NCBI GenBank assembly: GCA_021018815.1
Contig: JAITYX010000054.1
Span: 3,286,001-3,350,000 of the forward strand
DNA: 64,000 nt
Direction of reading: 5' to 3'
Source of the DNA: Talinum fruticosum
Lineage: Eukaryota; Streptophyta; Magnoliopsida; Caryophyllales; Talinaceae
The notes under the pieces were generated by a model that saw nothing but the letters and a program-made list of their open reading frames with translations, was not told the DNA's origin and made no database searches. A program made the translations under genes and the position numbers. This document shows, piece by piece, positions 53,640-64,000 of this stretch; positions within the stretch are counted from its first letter, which is position 1, and every line of letters starts with the position of its first letter.

Positions 53640-54720
53640 TTGACTTTTGAGCTACTTTATTCGAGTGGCATCATTTTGAGTCAGCTGAGTTTGAGTCTTT
53701 CCGAGCTCGGCTTCATCTTCTTCTCTGCTGAGCTTCGGATCCGAGTATGAAGACTCACCGGGCTTTTCCTGTTCAAGTTCATCAAAAATAACGTGGATGC
53801 TCTCTTCCACTTTGTTAGTTCTTTTGTTAAAGACACGATAAGCTTTACTATGTGAAGAGTAACCCGGAAAAATAACTTCATCTGACCTAGCATCAAACTT
53901 GGTCGAGTGATCCTTACCATTATTATGAATAAAACACTTGCAACCAAAGGGCTTAAAGTATGAGATGTTTGGCTTCTTCCCTTTGTAGAGCTCGTAGGGT
54001 GTTTTCTTCAATATTGGTCCGATGAGGCATCTATTTAGTGTATAGTTCACGGTGTTGATTGCCTCCACCCGAAGTAGTAGGGAAGATCATGTTCGATCAT
54101 CATAGTCCTAGCTATTTCTTCAAGGGTTCTGTTCTTTCTCTCTACAACTCCGTTCTGTTGAGGAGTTCTTGGTGCTGAGAAGTTGTGAGAGATTTCATTT
54201 TGATCGCGAGAACTCCGAGAATTCCGAGTAGTCAAACTCCCTTCCATGGTCGGTTCGAATCCTTTGAATCCGAGTCCGAGATTCAACTTGAGACTTTCTA
54301 CAAAGTTTGCTGAACTCCTTGAATGCTTGAGAAAACACACCCGGGTAAATCTTGAAAAGTCATCAATAATGACAAGAATGTAGGATTGACCTCCGAGGCT
54401 CTTCACTGGAATTTCACCACATAGATCCATATGCGATAATTCAAGCACTTTGGATGTAGAAACTGTCTTCAGAGATTTGAATGAAGATCCGACTTGTTTC
54501 TCTACGGTGCATGCTTCACATACTTTGTCTTTCCCAAAAACACAGTTAGGTAAACCCCTAACTAGACCATTAAATGCCAATTTCTTGATAGTATGCATGC
54601 TAATATGGCCTAATCTACGATGCCAAGTCCATAAATCATCATGGAGAGATGCTTTTAAGCAAGATAAATTCGACTTGGGTTAGAAAGAGGAATGATGTAA
54701 GTATTACCTGATCTCTTACC
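53640..54720 (-). pseudogene. Copia-4 integrase
   Basis: Minus strand: zinc-binding part with HTIKKLAFNGLVRGLPNC...C..CTVEK (54598-54510), HMDLCGEIPVKSLGGQSY (about 54440-54380), IIDDFSRF, then SAPRTPQQNGVVERKNRTLEEIARTM (about 54185-54105), and C-terminal KKPNISYFKPFGCKCF (about 53975-53925) with an acidic tail to 53650. A run ending YYFGW near 54065 shows a one-base shift against YYFWAEA. Joins element DNA into the genome in intact relatives. Confidence 0.85.
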
Positions 54721-54795
54721 CGAAAGCTTTATCTCTTTGGTAGTGACATCGAAATAGTGCAATTGGTCTAAGTGAATCTTACCTCTTGACCTTTG

Positions 54796-55074
54796 TCACA
54801 TAGTTGAGAAATGCTTGAGTAGATTATACTTTAATCCCTTGACAAGGTAGACTGGACTGACCAGATTGCTTCCTTTTCCAATCTTGCGAATCCCCACTAT
54901 CTTGCCTTTGCTATCATCTCCAAATGTGACCTTTCCTCCTTTATGTTTTTCCAACTCGGAAAAGAGTCCCGCATCTCCGACATATGGTGTGAACATCCAC
55001 TTGTCAAGATACCAGTGTCCTTTCGATCTCTTCCGAGTGACTCCGCAAAACAAAGAGAATCTAACCCTTCTCAC
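54796..55074 (-). pseudogene. Copia-4 protease, active site disrupted
   Basis: Retains GLFSELEKHKGGKVTFGDDSKGKIVGI and YLVKGLKYNLL, but the YLDSGCS.HM of other copies reads YLDKWMFTPYVGDAG: a small indel at about 55000-55010 destroys the DSG codons. The aspartic protease would mature Gag-Pol; this copy cannot. Confidence 0.8.
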
Positions 55075-55099
55075 TTCCTCTAACGAACCCGAGTAACTC

Positions 55100-56870
55100 T
55101 CTTTACTTGTGGTCCTTTCTACGAGGAAGAAGGTTTTTGGAACCCAGATTTGAATGACTTTGGGTTTTGTCTAATTCCGAGTCTTCCTCTCGAGAAGCGA
55201 GTCCGTGTCTCTTTCTTTTTGAAAACTTTTCCTTTTGAAACAGGAGAGAATGGTTTCTTTTGTAAATAGTTCTAGGCTTAGTCCTTCTTTCATTTCGTGA
55301 ATGGGACCGTGCTCAGCTTTCCTGAACTTCACGGTTACGGAATCATTTTTAAACAGATTCCGAGTAAGAATTGGATTCCTCTTCTCTGTTGAAACCAAGA
55401 CCTTCTTTTCGAAAGGAGACACATTGTGATCCTAAGAGTATGTCAAGGCTTTTCGACCTTGAGTAAATTTTAAAATCGAGATCTTGAGACTTAGTGAGCT
55501 TCGTTTTAGTTGCTCATTTTCTTTCTCGAGTAACTCGGACTCGGTCTCATTAGTTTGAGCACTAGTCTTGAGTTCTCCGAGTGTGAGTCTCGGTTTTCCA
55601 ATTCGTTTTTCAAAGAATTGCTCTCGGAAGAAATTTACTCAAGTTGTTCTTTGAAATGGGAAGAGTCGAATTGGACTTTTCTTCCAAAGTAAAAATGTAT
55701 TTAGCTAAATCAACTTTGGAGAATTTGAGGAAGTAATCAATTACCTCTTGAGGGTTAGTTTCCTCATTGTTCGAGTCCGAGTCGACTCCTTTTCGACTTC
55801 GAGTTAGAAATTGCCATCGGACATTTCGAGTCGTCCGAGTCCTCATCATCTTCGATGAATCCTCATCGCTCCCTGTTGCCATCATGGCCTTCTTCTTCTT
55901 TCTGTCCCTTTTCCTTTTCGGACAGTCTTTGACTATGTGGTCTTTGCTTTGCCACACTCGAAACACCTGGAATTCTTAGATAAAGATAACTTTGAAAGGG
56001 AAGAAAACTTACCTTTTACTGTCTCTCTTATCTTTCTTGTAGAATTCTTCTTTTGGCCTTTTGTCCCATCTTTTGTGCTTCATCATTCTCTTGAAGCCTC
56101 TTGCAATGAGTGCCATGGGATCGTCTTACGAGTCGGAAGAGCTCGGATTTGCTTCTTTGGATTACGAGGCTTTCAGTGCTATGTTTCTTTTGGTACGCCC
56201 TCGGCATCCTCTTCTTCTAGATGGATTTCGTGAGTTAGAAGCTTTCCGATGGGCTCGTCCGGCTTTAAGAGTGACAGGTTCCGAGCCTCCTCTATGGTAG
56301 TCACTTTGGGACCCCATCTTTTCTTGGGTAGACTTCGAGTATCTTTACGCACATTTCCTCGTGGGAAATCTTCTTACCAGATGATTTGAGATTTTTGGTA
56401 ATCTCGATGAAATCGAATGAACATCCGAGTGATGTTTTCTTCGGCTCCATCTTGAAAAGCTCATATTTGTGAAGATATTGACTTATCTTCGCTTATGCGA
56501 CTCGACTTGTGCCTTCGTAAGTGTTGACAAGGGTGTCCCACACTTCTTTTGCTGAATCACGAGGCGGACACTCGGTTGTATTCTTCGAGCTAATGGTGCA
56601 CATCGGAATGTTCATTGCCTTGAAATTCTTCCCGAACTTCTCTGCTTCACCTGGAGTGAATTCGGCTTTTGTCTTGGGAATGATTCCGAATTCTTCTGTC
56701 TTCATTGGAATGTAGTTTCCTTGTTGTATGATTTCCCATACATCTTCATCATGATCCACGAGGAAACATTCCATAAGCTTCTTCCGAGTGCCCAAAGTTT
56801 GATCCTTTGAATTTTGGTGGCCTGTTGGAAGATCTTCCTTCATCAAACTCTCCGGTGTTCTAAGCCATTT
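55100..56870 (-). pseudogene. Copia-4 gag, frameshifted
   Basis: Minus strand from about 56846: MKEDLPTGHQNSKD, KKLMECFLVDHDEDVWEIIQQGNY, AKEVWDTLVNTYEGTS, then the MALIARGFKRMMKHK region (about 56115-56070), a zinc-knuckle region with shifted frame (FRVWQSKDHIVKDC, about 55966-55925), an acidic block and Glu/Ser-rich coil to 55430. Same order as Copia-2 gag. Confidence 0.8.
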
Positions 56871-56913
56871 GATCTTTAGACCTTTGGATGGTTAGATCCT
56901 TTCTAAAAGGCTA

Positions 56914-56925
56914 GACTCGATACCA
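56914..56925 (-). other. Primer-binding site of Copia-4
   Basis: Minus strand TGGTATCGAGTC two bases from the LTR; one change from the other copies. Confidence 0.8.
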
Positions 56926-56927
56926 AT

Positions 56928-58507
56928 TGAAGGTTTGCTTAGGGTGAGTCCGAGTCACCCTAGAGGGGGTGAATAGGGTGATGGAAGTTTTTCTTGGAAA
57001 CTTTAGCTCTTTTGTCAAAAACAAGACGAGACGGATTCCGAGTCTATCGGTAGGGTCGGAAAAGTTTGGACTCGGAAATGCTATCACGAATGGATAAGCA
57101 AATTAAGCAAGAGCTATAAAGCTGTCCGAGTCTAGAATGAACTCGGAATGATAACACTTAGAGATTACGTGGAAACCCTCCTGGGGCGAGAAAACCACGG
57201 ACCGTGCTAGTCCAAGCACGAAGTCAAATCCACTATTTTGAGTCCACAAAATACCGTGAACGGATCGAACCCGAGTTGCTCCCTTAGACAACTCTATACA
57301 AGTTTTCCTAGACTCAAAAATTCCCTTATCCGATCTAGTACTTCCTAGCTGAGATAACCCTTACAGTTGGGACAACTAAGCTGAGTTTACCCTTACAGCT
57401 TAGTCAAGGGACCTTACGGACAAAGTAAGAAAGTGTTTGTAGTCGGGTACAAGACCTTACAACTCGAAAGTAATGAATTAAAGAGTTGGAGTTGTAAGTA
57501 GAAGATTGAAAGTAAATACGATGACTTTGCTCAAGTACGTGTATTAACAATAATTTCGGCCAATCTTCAAGTCTTGTGAAGTGGCTTCTATTTATAGATG
57601 ACCAGGCAGAGTAGCCGTTATCTTCATCTCGCTGACCGAGAGTCCTCTGCGACCGTTGATATAAGCTTTCGAGTCACTCGGAAAGTATCCGTTGTAATGT
57701 GAACGTTGGACAACGGTTTAATTCTCTTGGAAGTCCCAAAACCACTGGCGGTGTCTTGAAAGGTAAGGTGGAAACCACCGTTAAGCTTGGCGTTCCAGTT
57801 TTCCAGATTTGGAAACAGACGGCTCGACACAATCTTCCGGGACTGGAGCAGAGAAGGTGAAAAGCCATGTCTGCTTGTGATTTGACGTTACGAAGCCGAT
57901 TACTTTTGTGGTTTGAAAAAGGTGTATCCTCGTTTGAATAACCTACAAAAGTAAATAAATTTTAGTTCTCAAAGTATAAAATACTTTGGTCCAAGATTAG
58001 ACACGAGATAATAAAATTATTAAGATAATTAAACAGTGATTATCCGAGTCGAAACGAAATGTAATTTTCGATTGCAATATCCATGATACTCGAATTCCAT
58101 CCGACTTAGTCTAATCGAAGAATCAAGTTCGAGTAAAGAATATCGAGTGAAGTAACTTGATATAGACTAAGCATGAAATAGACTAGAAATACTAACTATA
58201 ACAAAATAGAACTTATAACCGAAGTGAGATTCCGAGTGAGAGAAGGTGAAACACTAGTCCATTTAATATGCGATAAATCGAGTGATGAGGGACTCGGAAC
58301 AAAGAATCGGTTTTACGAGTCACTTACGGATAAGTAAGAAATATAAGAAGTAAAAGTCTGTATGACTTAGAGAAGATACCATTTTACTCAAAGAAGTTTC
58401 GAGATACGAGAGAATGCCTTGGAATAAAAACTCTATAAGTATGAGATGGTTATGCTCGATTCATTTAATGCAACTCGTAAATGCGTTGAGAAGTGTCCGA
58501 GTCTTCA
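56928..58507 (-). repeat. 5' LTR of Copia-4
   Basis: 1580 bp, tgaaggtttgct ... tccgagtcttca in plus text. TATA box on the minus strand at 57589-57597. Followed by the tttat duplication. Confidence 0.92.
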
Positions 58508-58512
58508 TTTAT
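58508..58512. repeat. Target site duplication of Copia-4, right copy (tttat)
   Basis: Matches 50706-50710. Confidence 0.9.
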
Positions 58513-58995
58513 CTTTCTTAAATGCACAGTTAGGCAATCCTCTAACTAAACCATGAGAAGCAAGCTTCTTAATGGTATGCAAGCTAATATGACCTAATCT
58601 ACGGTGCCATGTCCATGAATCATCATGTAGAGATGCTTTTAAGTAAGATAGATTCTGACTTGGGTCGAAAGAGGAATTGTGTAGGTGTTACTCGATCTCT
58701 TACCCGAGAGCTTGGTCTCCTTGGTAGTATCATCAGAAATATAACAATTGTTCTGAGTGAATCTTACCTCTTGACCTTTGTCACATAATTGAGAGATGCT
58801 AAAGAGATTGTACTTTAATCCCTTGACAAGGTATACTTGGTCGACCGGATCGTTTCCTTTTCCAATCTTACCTATCCCAATCATCTTGCCTTTGCTTGTC
58901 ATCTCCAAATGTGACTTTGCCTCCCTTGTACTCTTCTAACTCAGAAAAGAGTCTTGGATTTCCGACATGAGACGTGAGCATCCACTATCGAGGCA
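58513..58995 (-). pseudogene. Copia-3 protease and N-terminal integrase
   Basis: Minus strand: protease end with MIGIGKIGKGNDPVDQVYLVKGLKYNLFSISQLCDKGQEVRF (58880-58740), then TIPL and the start of the integrase zinc region to 58513, resuming left of Copia-4 at 50705. The DSG-bearing start lies near 58980 with disrupted frame. Confidence 0.8.
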
Positions 58996-58999
58996 CCAA

Positions 59000-60830
59000 T
59001 GCCCTTTTGTTCTTTTCTCGAACCAGCTGTAAGTCAGAAACAAACTAACGTTTCTCACTTCCTCTAACGAACCCAGTGACTTCCTTTACTATGGTCCTTT
59101 TTGAGGAAGATGATTCTTGGGAAATAACTTTAGGTTTGGTCGGATTCCGAGTCTTTCTTTTAGAGAACCGAGTCTCTTTCTTTTGAAACTCTTTCCTTTT
59201 ATAAACGAGGAGGAGAAGGTTTTCTCCTGTAAGCTGGCGTGGGCTCGAGTCCTCCTTTCATTCTTATGTATGGGACCATGCTTAGCCTTCCTGAACTTCA
59301 CAGTTCTAGAATCCTTTTAAAAGCTCCGAGTAGGAATTGGATTCCTCCTCTTTGTTAAAACCAAGTCCTTCTTTTACGAAGGAGACACATTGAGACCCTA
59401 AGAGCATGTTAAGGTTTTTCGACCTTTAGTAAATTTTAAAACAAGCTCTTGAGACTCATTGAGCTTTTACTTCGGATGCTTATTTTCTCTTCGAGTAACT
59501 CAGAGTCAATCTCATTAGATTGAGTACTAGTCTTGATTTCTCTTCGAGTAAGTCTCGGCTTTTCCAATTCATTTTTCAAAGAGATGCTCTCGAAATAACA
59601 GACTCAAGTTGTTCTTTAAAGCGAGAAGAATCGGAATTGGACTTTTCTTCCAAAGTACAAATATATTTAGCTAAATCTACTTTGGAAAACTTGAGGAAGT
59701 ATTCAATTACCTCCCGAGGATTTGTTTCCTCACCGTCCGAGCGATCCGAGTCTAACTCTAATTCGGCTTCGAGTGCGAGAGTGCCATCGGACACTTTGAA
59801 TCATCCGAGTCCTCATCATCTTCGGATGAGTCTTCATCACTCCAAGTGGCCATCATAGCCTTCTTCTTCTTTTTGTCCCTCTTTCTCCTTGGACGAGTCT
59901 TTGACTATGTATTCCTTGCTGCCACATTCAAAATAACCGGAGTTCTTAGTTAAAGATAACTTTGAAGGGGAAGAATGTTTACCTTTTCTATCCTTCTTGT
60001 CTTTGTTGTAGAACTCTTCTCTTAGCTTCTTATCCCATCTCTTGTGCTTCATCATTCTTTTTAAGCCTTTGGCGATAAGTGCCATGGGACCCTCTTCGAG
60101 TCGGATGAACTCGGAGTTGCTTCTCTATTTTACGGGGCCTTTAGTGCGATGTTCTTTTTAATGCTGACCTCTACATCCTCATATTCCAGGTGGATCTCAT
60201 GGATGAGTAGCTTCCTAATGAGCTCATCCGGCTTCGATGAGGACGGGTTCTAAGCCTCATCGATGGTTTTTACCTTGGGACCCCATCTTCTCTTGAGTAC
60301 ACTTCGAGTATCTTTCTGCACATTTCCTCGTGGGAAATATTTCTACCTAGAGATTTGAGATTGTTAGTAATCACGGTGAAGCGGATGAACATCCGAGTGA
60401 TGTTCTCTTCTAGCTCCATCTTGAACGGCTCGTACTTGTGAAGATATTAGCTTATCTTTGCTTGTCCGACTTGGCTTGTGCCTTCATAAGTGTTGACAAG
60501 TGTATCCCACACTTCTTTGGCTGTGTCACGAGTCGACACTCGGTTGTATTCTTCGAGCTAATGGCGGACATCGGAATGTTCATCACCTTGAAGTTCTTTC
60601 GAACTTCTCCGCTTCTTCGATAGTGTACTCGGACTTTGTTTTGGGCACGAGTCATGTTTCTTCCATCTTCATTAGAATGTAGTTGCCTACTTGTATGATG
60701 TTCAAGACATCTTCATCGTGATCCAGTAGGAAACATTCCATGAGCTTCTTCTAGTGCACGAAGTTAGATCCTTTGAACTTTGGTGGTCTGCTGGAAGATC
60801 TTCCTTTATCGAACTATCCATTGTTCTAAG
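59000..60830 (-). pseudogene. Copia-3 gag, frameshifted, zinc knuckle lost
   Basis: Minus strand: LCHE/MESS-type start near 60830, a degraded capsid with TEC and KCGIHLSTLMKAQ pieces (60655-60452), MALIAKGLKRMMKHKRWDKK (60085-60020), and a knuckle (59893-59937) reading Y-F-E-C...Y...S. Two of the four zinc ligands plus the first cysteine are changed, so it cannot bind zinc normally. Acidic tail MSDGTLALEAELELDSD (59794-59745) and Ser/Lys-rich coil follow. Confidence 0.8.
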
Positions 60831-60878
60831 CCATCTGATCCTTAAACCTTCGGATGGTTAAATCCTTTACGAAAGGCT

Positions 60879-60890
60879 AAGCTCGATACT
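60879..60890 (-). other. Primer-binding site of Copia-3, mutated
   Basis: Minus strand AGTATCGAGCTT, two to three changes from TGGTATCGAGCC. Confidence 0.7.
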
Positions 60891-60893
60891 AAT

Positions 60894-62400
60894 TGAAGGT
60901 TTGCTCTTGGAGAGACTAAGTCACCCTAGAGGGGTTGAATAGGGTGAAGGGTAAATTTAAACAAAAAATGGAAGATTAAAGTCGAAAACTAACTTTGAGA
61001 CAGTCTTAGTCTAAATTGGACTCGGAAAAGTGTTAACTCGGAAAATACGTGGAAACCCTCCTTGGGCGAGAAAACCACAGGCAGTGCTAATGTAAGCACC
61101 AAGTCAAATCCACTATTTTGGATACACACAATACAGTAGAAAGACTCAACTAGAATTGGTCCCTTAGACAATTGCTTACACGGTTTTCCTAGACTCGAAA
61201 TTCCCTTATTTGATCTAGTACTTCCTAACCGAGGTAACCTTTACAGCTAGGGACAACTAAGCTGAGTTAACCCTTACAACTCAGTTAAGGAACCTTACTC
61301 AGAAAGTAAGAGTAATTGTTTGTGACTGATTACAAGACCTTACAACTCGAAATATGTTAAGTACAGAGTTGGAGTTGTAAGTAGAAGATTGAATGCGAAT
61401 TATATAGAGAGAGATAATTTTAGCAATAGGTTCAACAATCTTCTTGTCTTATAAAGTGGCTTCTATTTATAGAGGACCAGGCAGATTAGCCATTGTGACT
61501 ATCTTCCGATTAGAAGTCCTCTCGTGACCGTTGCAATGGCTTTTACGAGTGACTCGGAAAAATGTCCGTTGAGGTGTGAACGTTGAGGAACGACTCTTGA
61601 CTTCTTTGGGTGTCCCAATCTACTGGTGATATCTCGAAAGATAGGGTGTAAACCACCATTGAGCTTAGCGTCGAAAATTTTCAGTTTTGGAAACAATGTA
61701 CTGGGCCTTGGTTAGAAGTAGAAAAAGCCTTGTCTGCTGGTGATTTGACATCTTGAAGCCGGTTACTTTTGAAATTCAAAAGTAGGATAACCTCGTTTGA
61801 ATAACCTACAAAAGTAAATTAACTTGGTTCTCAAAGTATAAAATACTTTGGTGTAAGATTAGGCATAGATAATGTTTTTAATGAAGATAATTAAGAACCT
61901 AATTATCTAAGTCTTCAAAGAGTGGAATTTTCTAAGTCAAATATCGGTTATACTCAAATTCCAACCGAGTCGGTCCGAAGTCAAACAAGTTTGATAGAGA
62001 ATATCGAGAGAAAAGAAACTTGATCTAGACAAGCATAATTCAAACGAAACATGTTGACTTTGAATTAATACGATAATTCAATTAAACTTAGATTACAAAG
62101 TCGGACTTGAGTTTATGCACGTTAGAGCAAATGTTTGAACATGCGATATGTCTAAGTGTTGTCCGAGTGACTCGGAAGCTGTGTGTGAAATGATAAGCAA
62201 GAGTATGCTTTACGAGTCATTTAGAATCAAGTGAAAACATATGCAATAGTATTTGTAACGCTCGGAAAGATTTTAAATCACTTAGAAAAGTTTCTAAAGC
62301 ACTTAGAATAACTTGTAATCAAGACTTACAAGAGATGAAGTCTCGTACCTAATTCCTTGATGGTACTCGGAATGATATACCTGCAAAGTTTGAGTCTTCA
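60894..62400 (-). repeat. 5' LTR of Copia-3
   Basis: 1507 bp, tgaaggtttgct ... gagtcttca; TATA box at 61464-61472 (minus). Flanked on the right by cttta (62401-62405). No partner duplication can be checked because the other LTR is gone. Confidence 0.9.
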
Positions 62401-64000
62401 CTTTATAAGTTTTCCTAGACTCGAAGTTCCTTTATCCGATCTAGTACTTCCGGACTCGGATAACCCTTACGAGATAGGGACAAGCGAGCTGAGTTAGCCC
62501 TTACAACTCGGTTAAGGGACTTAGAAAGAATGTAAATAGTAGAAGTGATGAAAGCACTTTCTTTACAACTCGAAAGTAACAGATTACAGATTTGGAGTTG
62601 TGAAAGCTAGAAGATTCGAGTAAGAGTAGAATGTGCCCAGTTCCAGCAATCTTAAAGTCTTGTGGAGTGGCTTACGTTTATAAGCACCAAGGCGAGAATG
62701 AACATTGTGACTTGTTTTGGATTGGTGAGCTTTATTAGCCACTGTAACGGCTACTATGAGTCACACGAAAAAGATCCGTAGAGATGAGAACATTGTGTAA
62801 TGGTTCTTGGCTCCAAAAATAGCCCAACCCTTTTATGGTGACTAAAATTATGGGTGGAAACAAGCTGTTAGACTCAAAGTTGAAGTTTTCCAGCTTTGGA
62901 AACAAACTACCCTTCCACGGTGTCTAAGTCATTTCCGAGAAAAGGTTAATTTATGTCTGCTTGGTGTTTAACGGCTAGAAACCTAGGTTGATTTTATGAT
63001 TCAAAAGTATATTACGCTTGTTTAAACAACCTAGAAAAGTAAATCAAAGTGGTACACAAAGTAGAAAAATACTTTGGTCAAAGATTAGGCATAGATAATA
63101 ATAAAATCAGAGTAATTAAGCACTTTATTATCTTAAGCCTAAAAGAGTGGAATTTTCCGAGTCTAATATCCATTAGGTTCGGATTCCATCTTTAGTCAAT
63201 CTTTAAAATGATCAAGTTAGAGAAAATAAAATATCAGGATACATACACTTGATCAAGCAAATAATTCTCCATAAATAACTAACTTAGAAATTAGAATTAG
63301 CTCGTAATTCATTTTCACTTGAAACACAAAGTCATTGCTCATAATATAAGTGTTAGAGAATTTACTCATGCGATTGTTCCGAATTGTGTCCGAGTGGGTC
63401 GAAACACGAGTTTAGAATGTTATGCTTGATTGACTAGTTTCTCAAAGGGTCGAGAATAAGATGAAAACTTAGATATGAGTTTCTATAAAGCTTAGAATGA
63501 CTTAGAATCAAAACCCAAGAGAGATAGAGAGTTATACCTAAGTCTTCGATCTGCCTCTTTTTGATGAAAGCATTCCATACTTAAGATAGAAATTTGTCAG
63601 TTGAAAGAGTTAAGTTTTCATAAAGAATTGATCGGAACCTAGAATATTAACTAGAGCAAGAAATACAATGAAGATCAATTATCGGTTCGAGCTTAGTTTA
63701 ACTTAGATCAAAACATAACTCGAATATGTTTCTTGAGATAGTCAAAACAAGATTGTTAAAGAGTAAAGAAATAATATCAAAGCAAGAAGAAATAAAACAT
63801 GTACTCAAAAACAAATAAGCTCGGACATAGATAAATATCACATATTACAAGAAACATTTGTACAAGGATAAAGTAAGATAAACTCAGGAAACAACAAAGG
63901 GAAAAACTCCCCTAAACCAATCATCTAATTTTTCTATATTTTCTCTCCCCTATACATTTTAGCAAAAAATAACAAAAGGAGGGAGGAAAGAGCAAGTAAT
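62401..64000 (-). mobile_element. Copia-5: partial, diverged Sire-like element (3' LTR and extra-ORF side)
   Basis: 62401-63548 is a diverged LTR lacking its first ~280 bp (starts inside, at 'ttttcctagactcgaag'). It ends agtcttcg and is followed by a polypurine-like tract (minus strand AAAAAGAGGCAGAT, 63549-63562). 63563-64000 resembles 7874-8300 of Copia-1 ('gaaagcattccatactta', 'aaactcccctaaac'). It continues beyond the window. Copia-3 abuts its broken LTR, so Copia-3 probably inserted into it. No ORF of note. Confidence 0.75.

Larger units (their letters stand above)
50711..58507 (-). mobile_element. Copia-4: Sire-like element, minus strand, nested in Copia-3 integrase
   Basis: LTRs 50711-51912 and 56928-58507 with identical tttat duplications. 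Gag, protease, integrase, RT and RNase H are present in order, but the extra ORF, its spacer and the polypurine tract are absent: the 3' LTR joins the end of pol directly. Its LTRs form a subgroup distinct from Copia-1, -3 and -5 in the first ~70 bp ('gatggaagtttttcttgg'). LTRs look alike over most of their length, so this is one of the younger insertions. Confidence 0.92.
44375..62400 (-). mobile_element. Copia-3: Sire-like element, minus strand, lacking its 3' LTR
   Basis: Minus-strand order from the right: 5' LTR (60894-62400), primer-binding site, gag, protease, integrase, RT, RNase H and the extra ORF, ending at about 44375 where Copia-2 begins in the other orientation. No polypurine tract or 3' LTR on the left. 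A solo LTR of the same family (47048-48636) and complete Copia-4 (50711-58507) interrupt it. Sequence continuity across both is clear against Copia-1. Confidence 0.85.

Overview
This window is a stack of transposable elements from a flowering-plant nuclear genome. I find no intact host gene, tRNA or rRNA. The case for a plant rests on Sire-type Ty1/copia elements, Tat/Ogre-, Athila- and Tekay-like Ty3/gypsy pieces, CACTA transposons carrying a plant transposase domain and a Ulp1-type protease, and a short nuclear insert of plastid DNA (end of ycf3). Almost every reading frame is broken. The species cannot be named from this sequence.

Layout. 1-5583: leader, gag remnant and long LTR of a minus-strand Tat/Ogre-like element, with a CACTA end (to 5362) inside the LTR. 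5584-21145: a CACTA element with a C48 protease gene, split by a complete minus-strand copia element (Copia-1, 6946-20182, 5-bp target duplication cagct). Copia-1 is itself split in its gag zinc knuckle by a Tekay-like solo LTR (14699-17676, duplication ctttg). 21146-22740: degraded Tat protease region. About 22743-27601: a second CACTA with transposase and C48 remnants and perfect 42-nt subterminal hairpins. 27602-28025: a Tat scrap, then the plastid ycf3 fragment. 28026-28640: unassigned. About 28640-32822: Athila-like element with gag and a partial second LTR. 32823-38725: plus-strand Tat element whose LTR holds a second Tekay-like solo LTR (33307-36210, duplication ttttt), then primer-binding site, repeat-rich leader and a dead reverse transcriptase. 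38726-39950: inverted Tat leader/LTR piece.

39955-64000: a cluster of one copia family. Copia-2 (plus) runs from a partial LTR into RT. It meets, head to head at about 44375, the minus-strand Copia-3 (to 62400). Copia-3 carries a solo LTR in its RNase H region (47048-48636) and, in its integrase, the complete Copia-4 (50711-58507, duplication tttat). Copia-5 starts at 62401 and leaves the window.

Nothing here works as a living gene network. The genes are related through insertion history: target duplications and uninterrupted flanks give the order of events. The points most worth a second look are the plastid insert, the CACTA hairpin arrays, a conserved extra ORF downstream of copia pol, a possible captured ORF at 4583-4879, and a recurrent CGAG-versus-CGG/CAG discordance between copies. 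That discordance coincides with frameshifts and may be a sequencing or consensus artefact.
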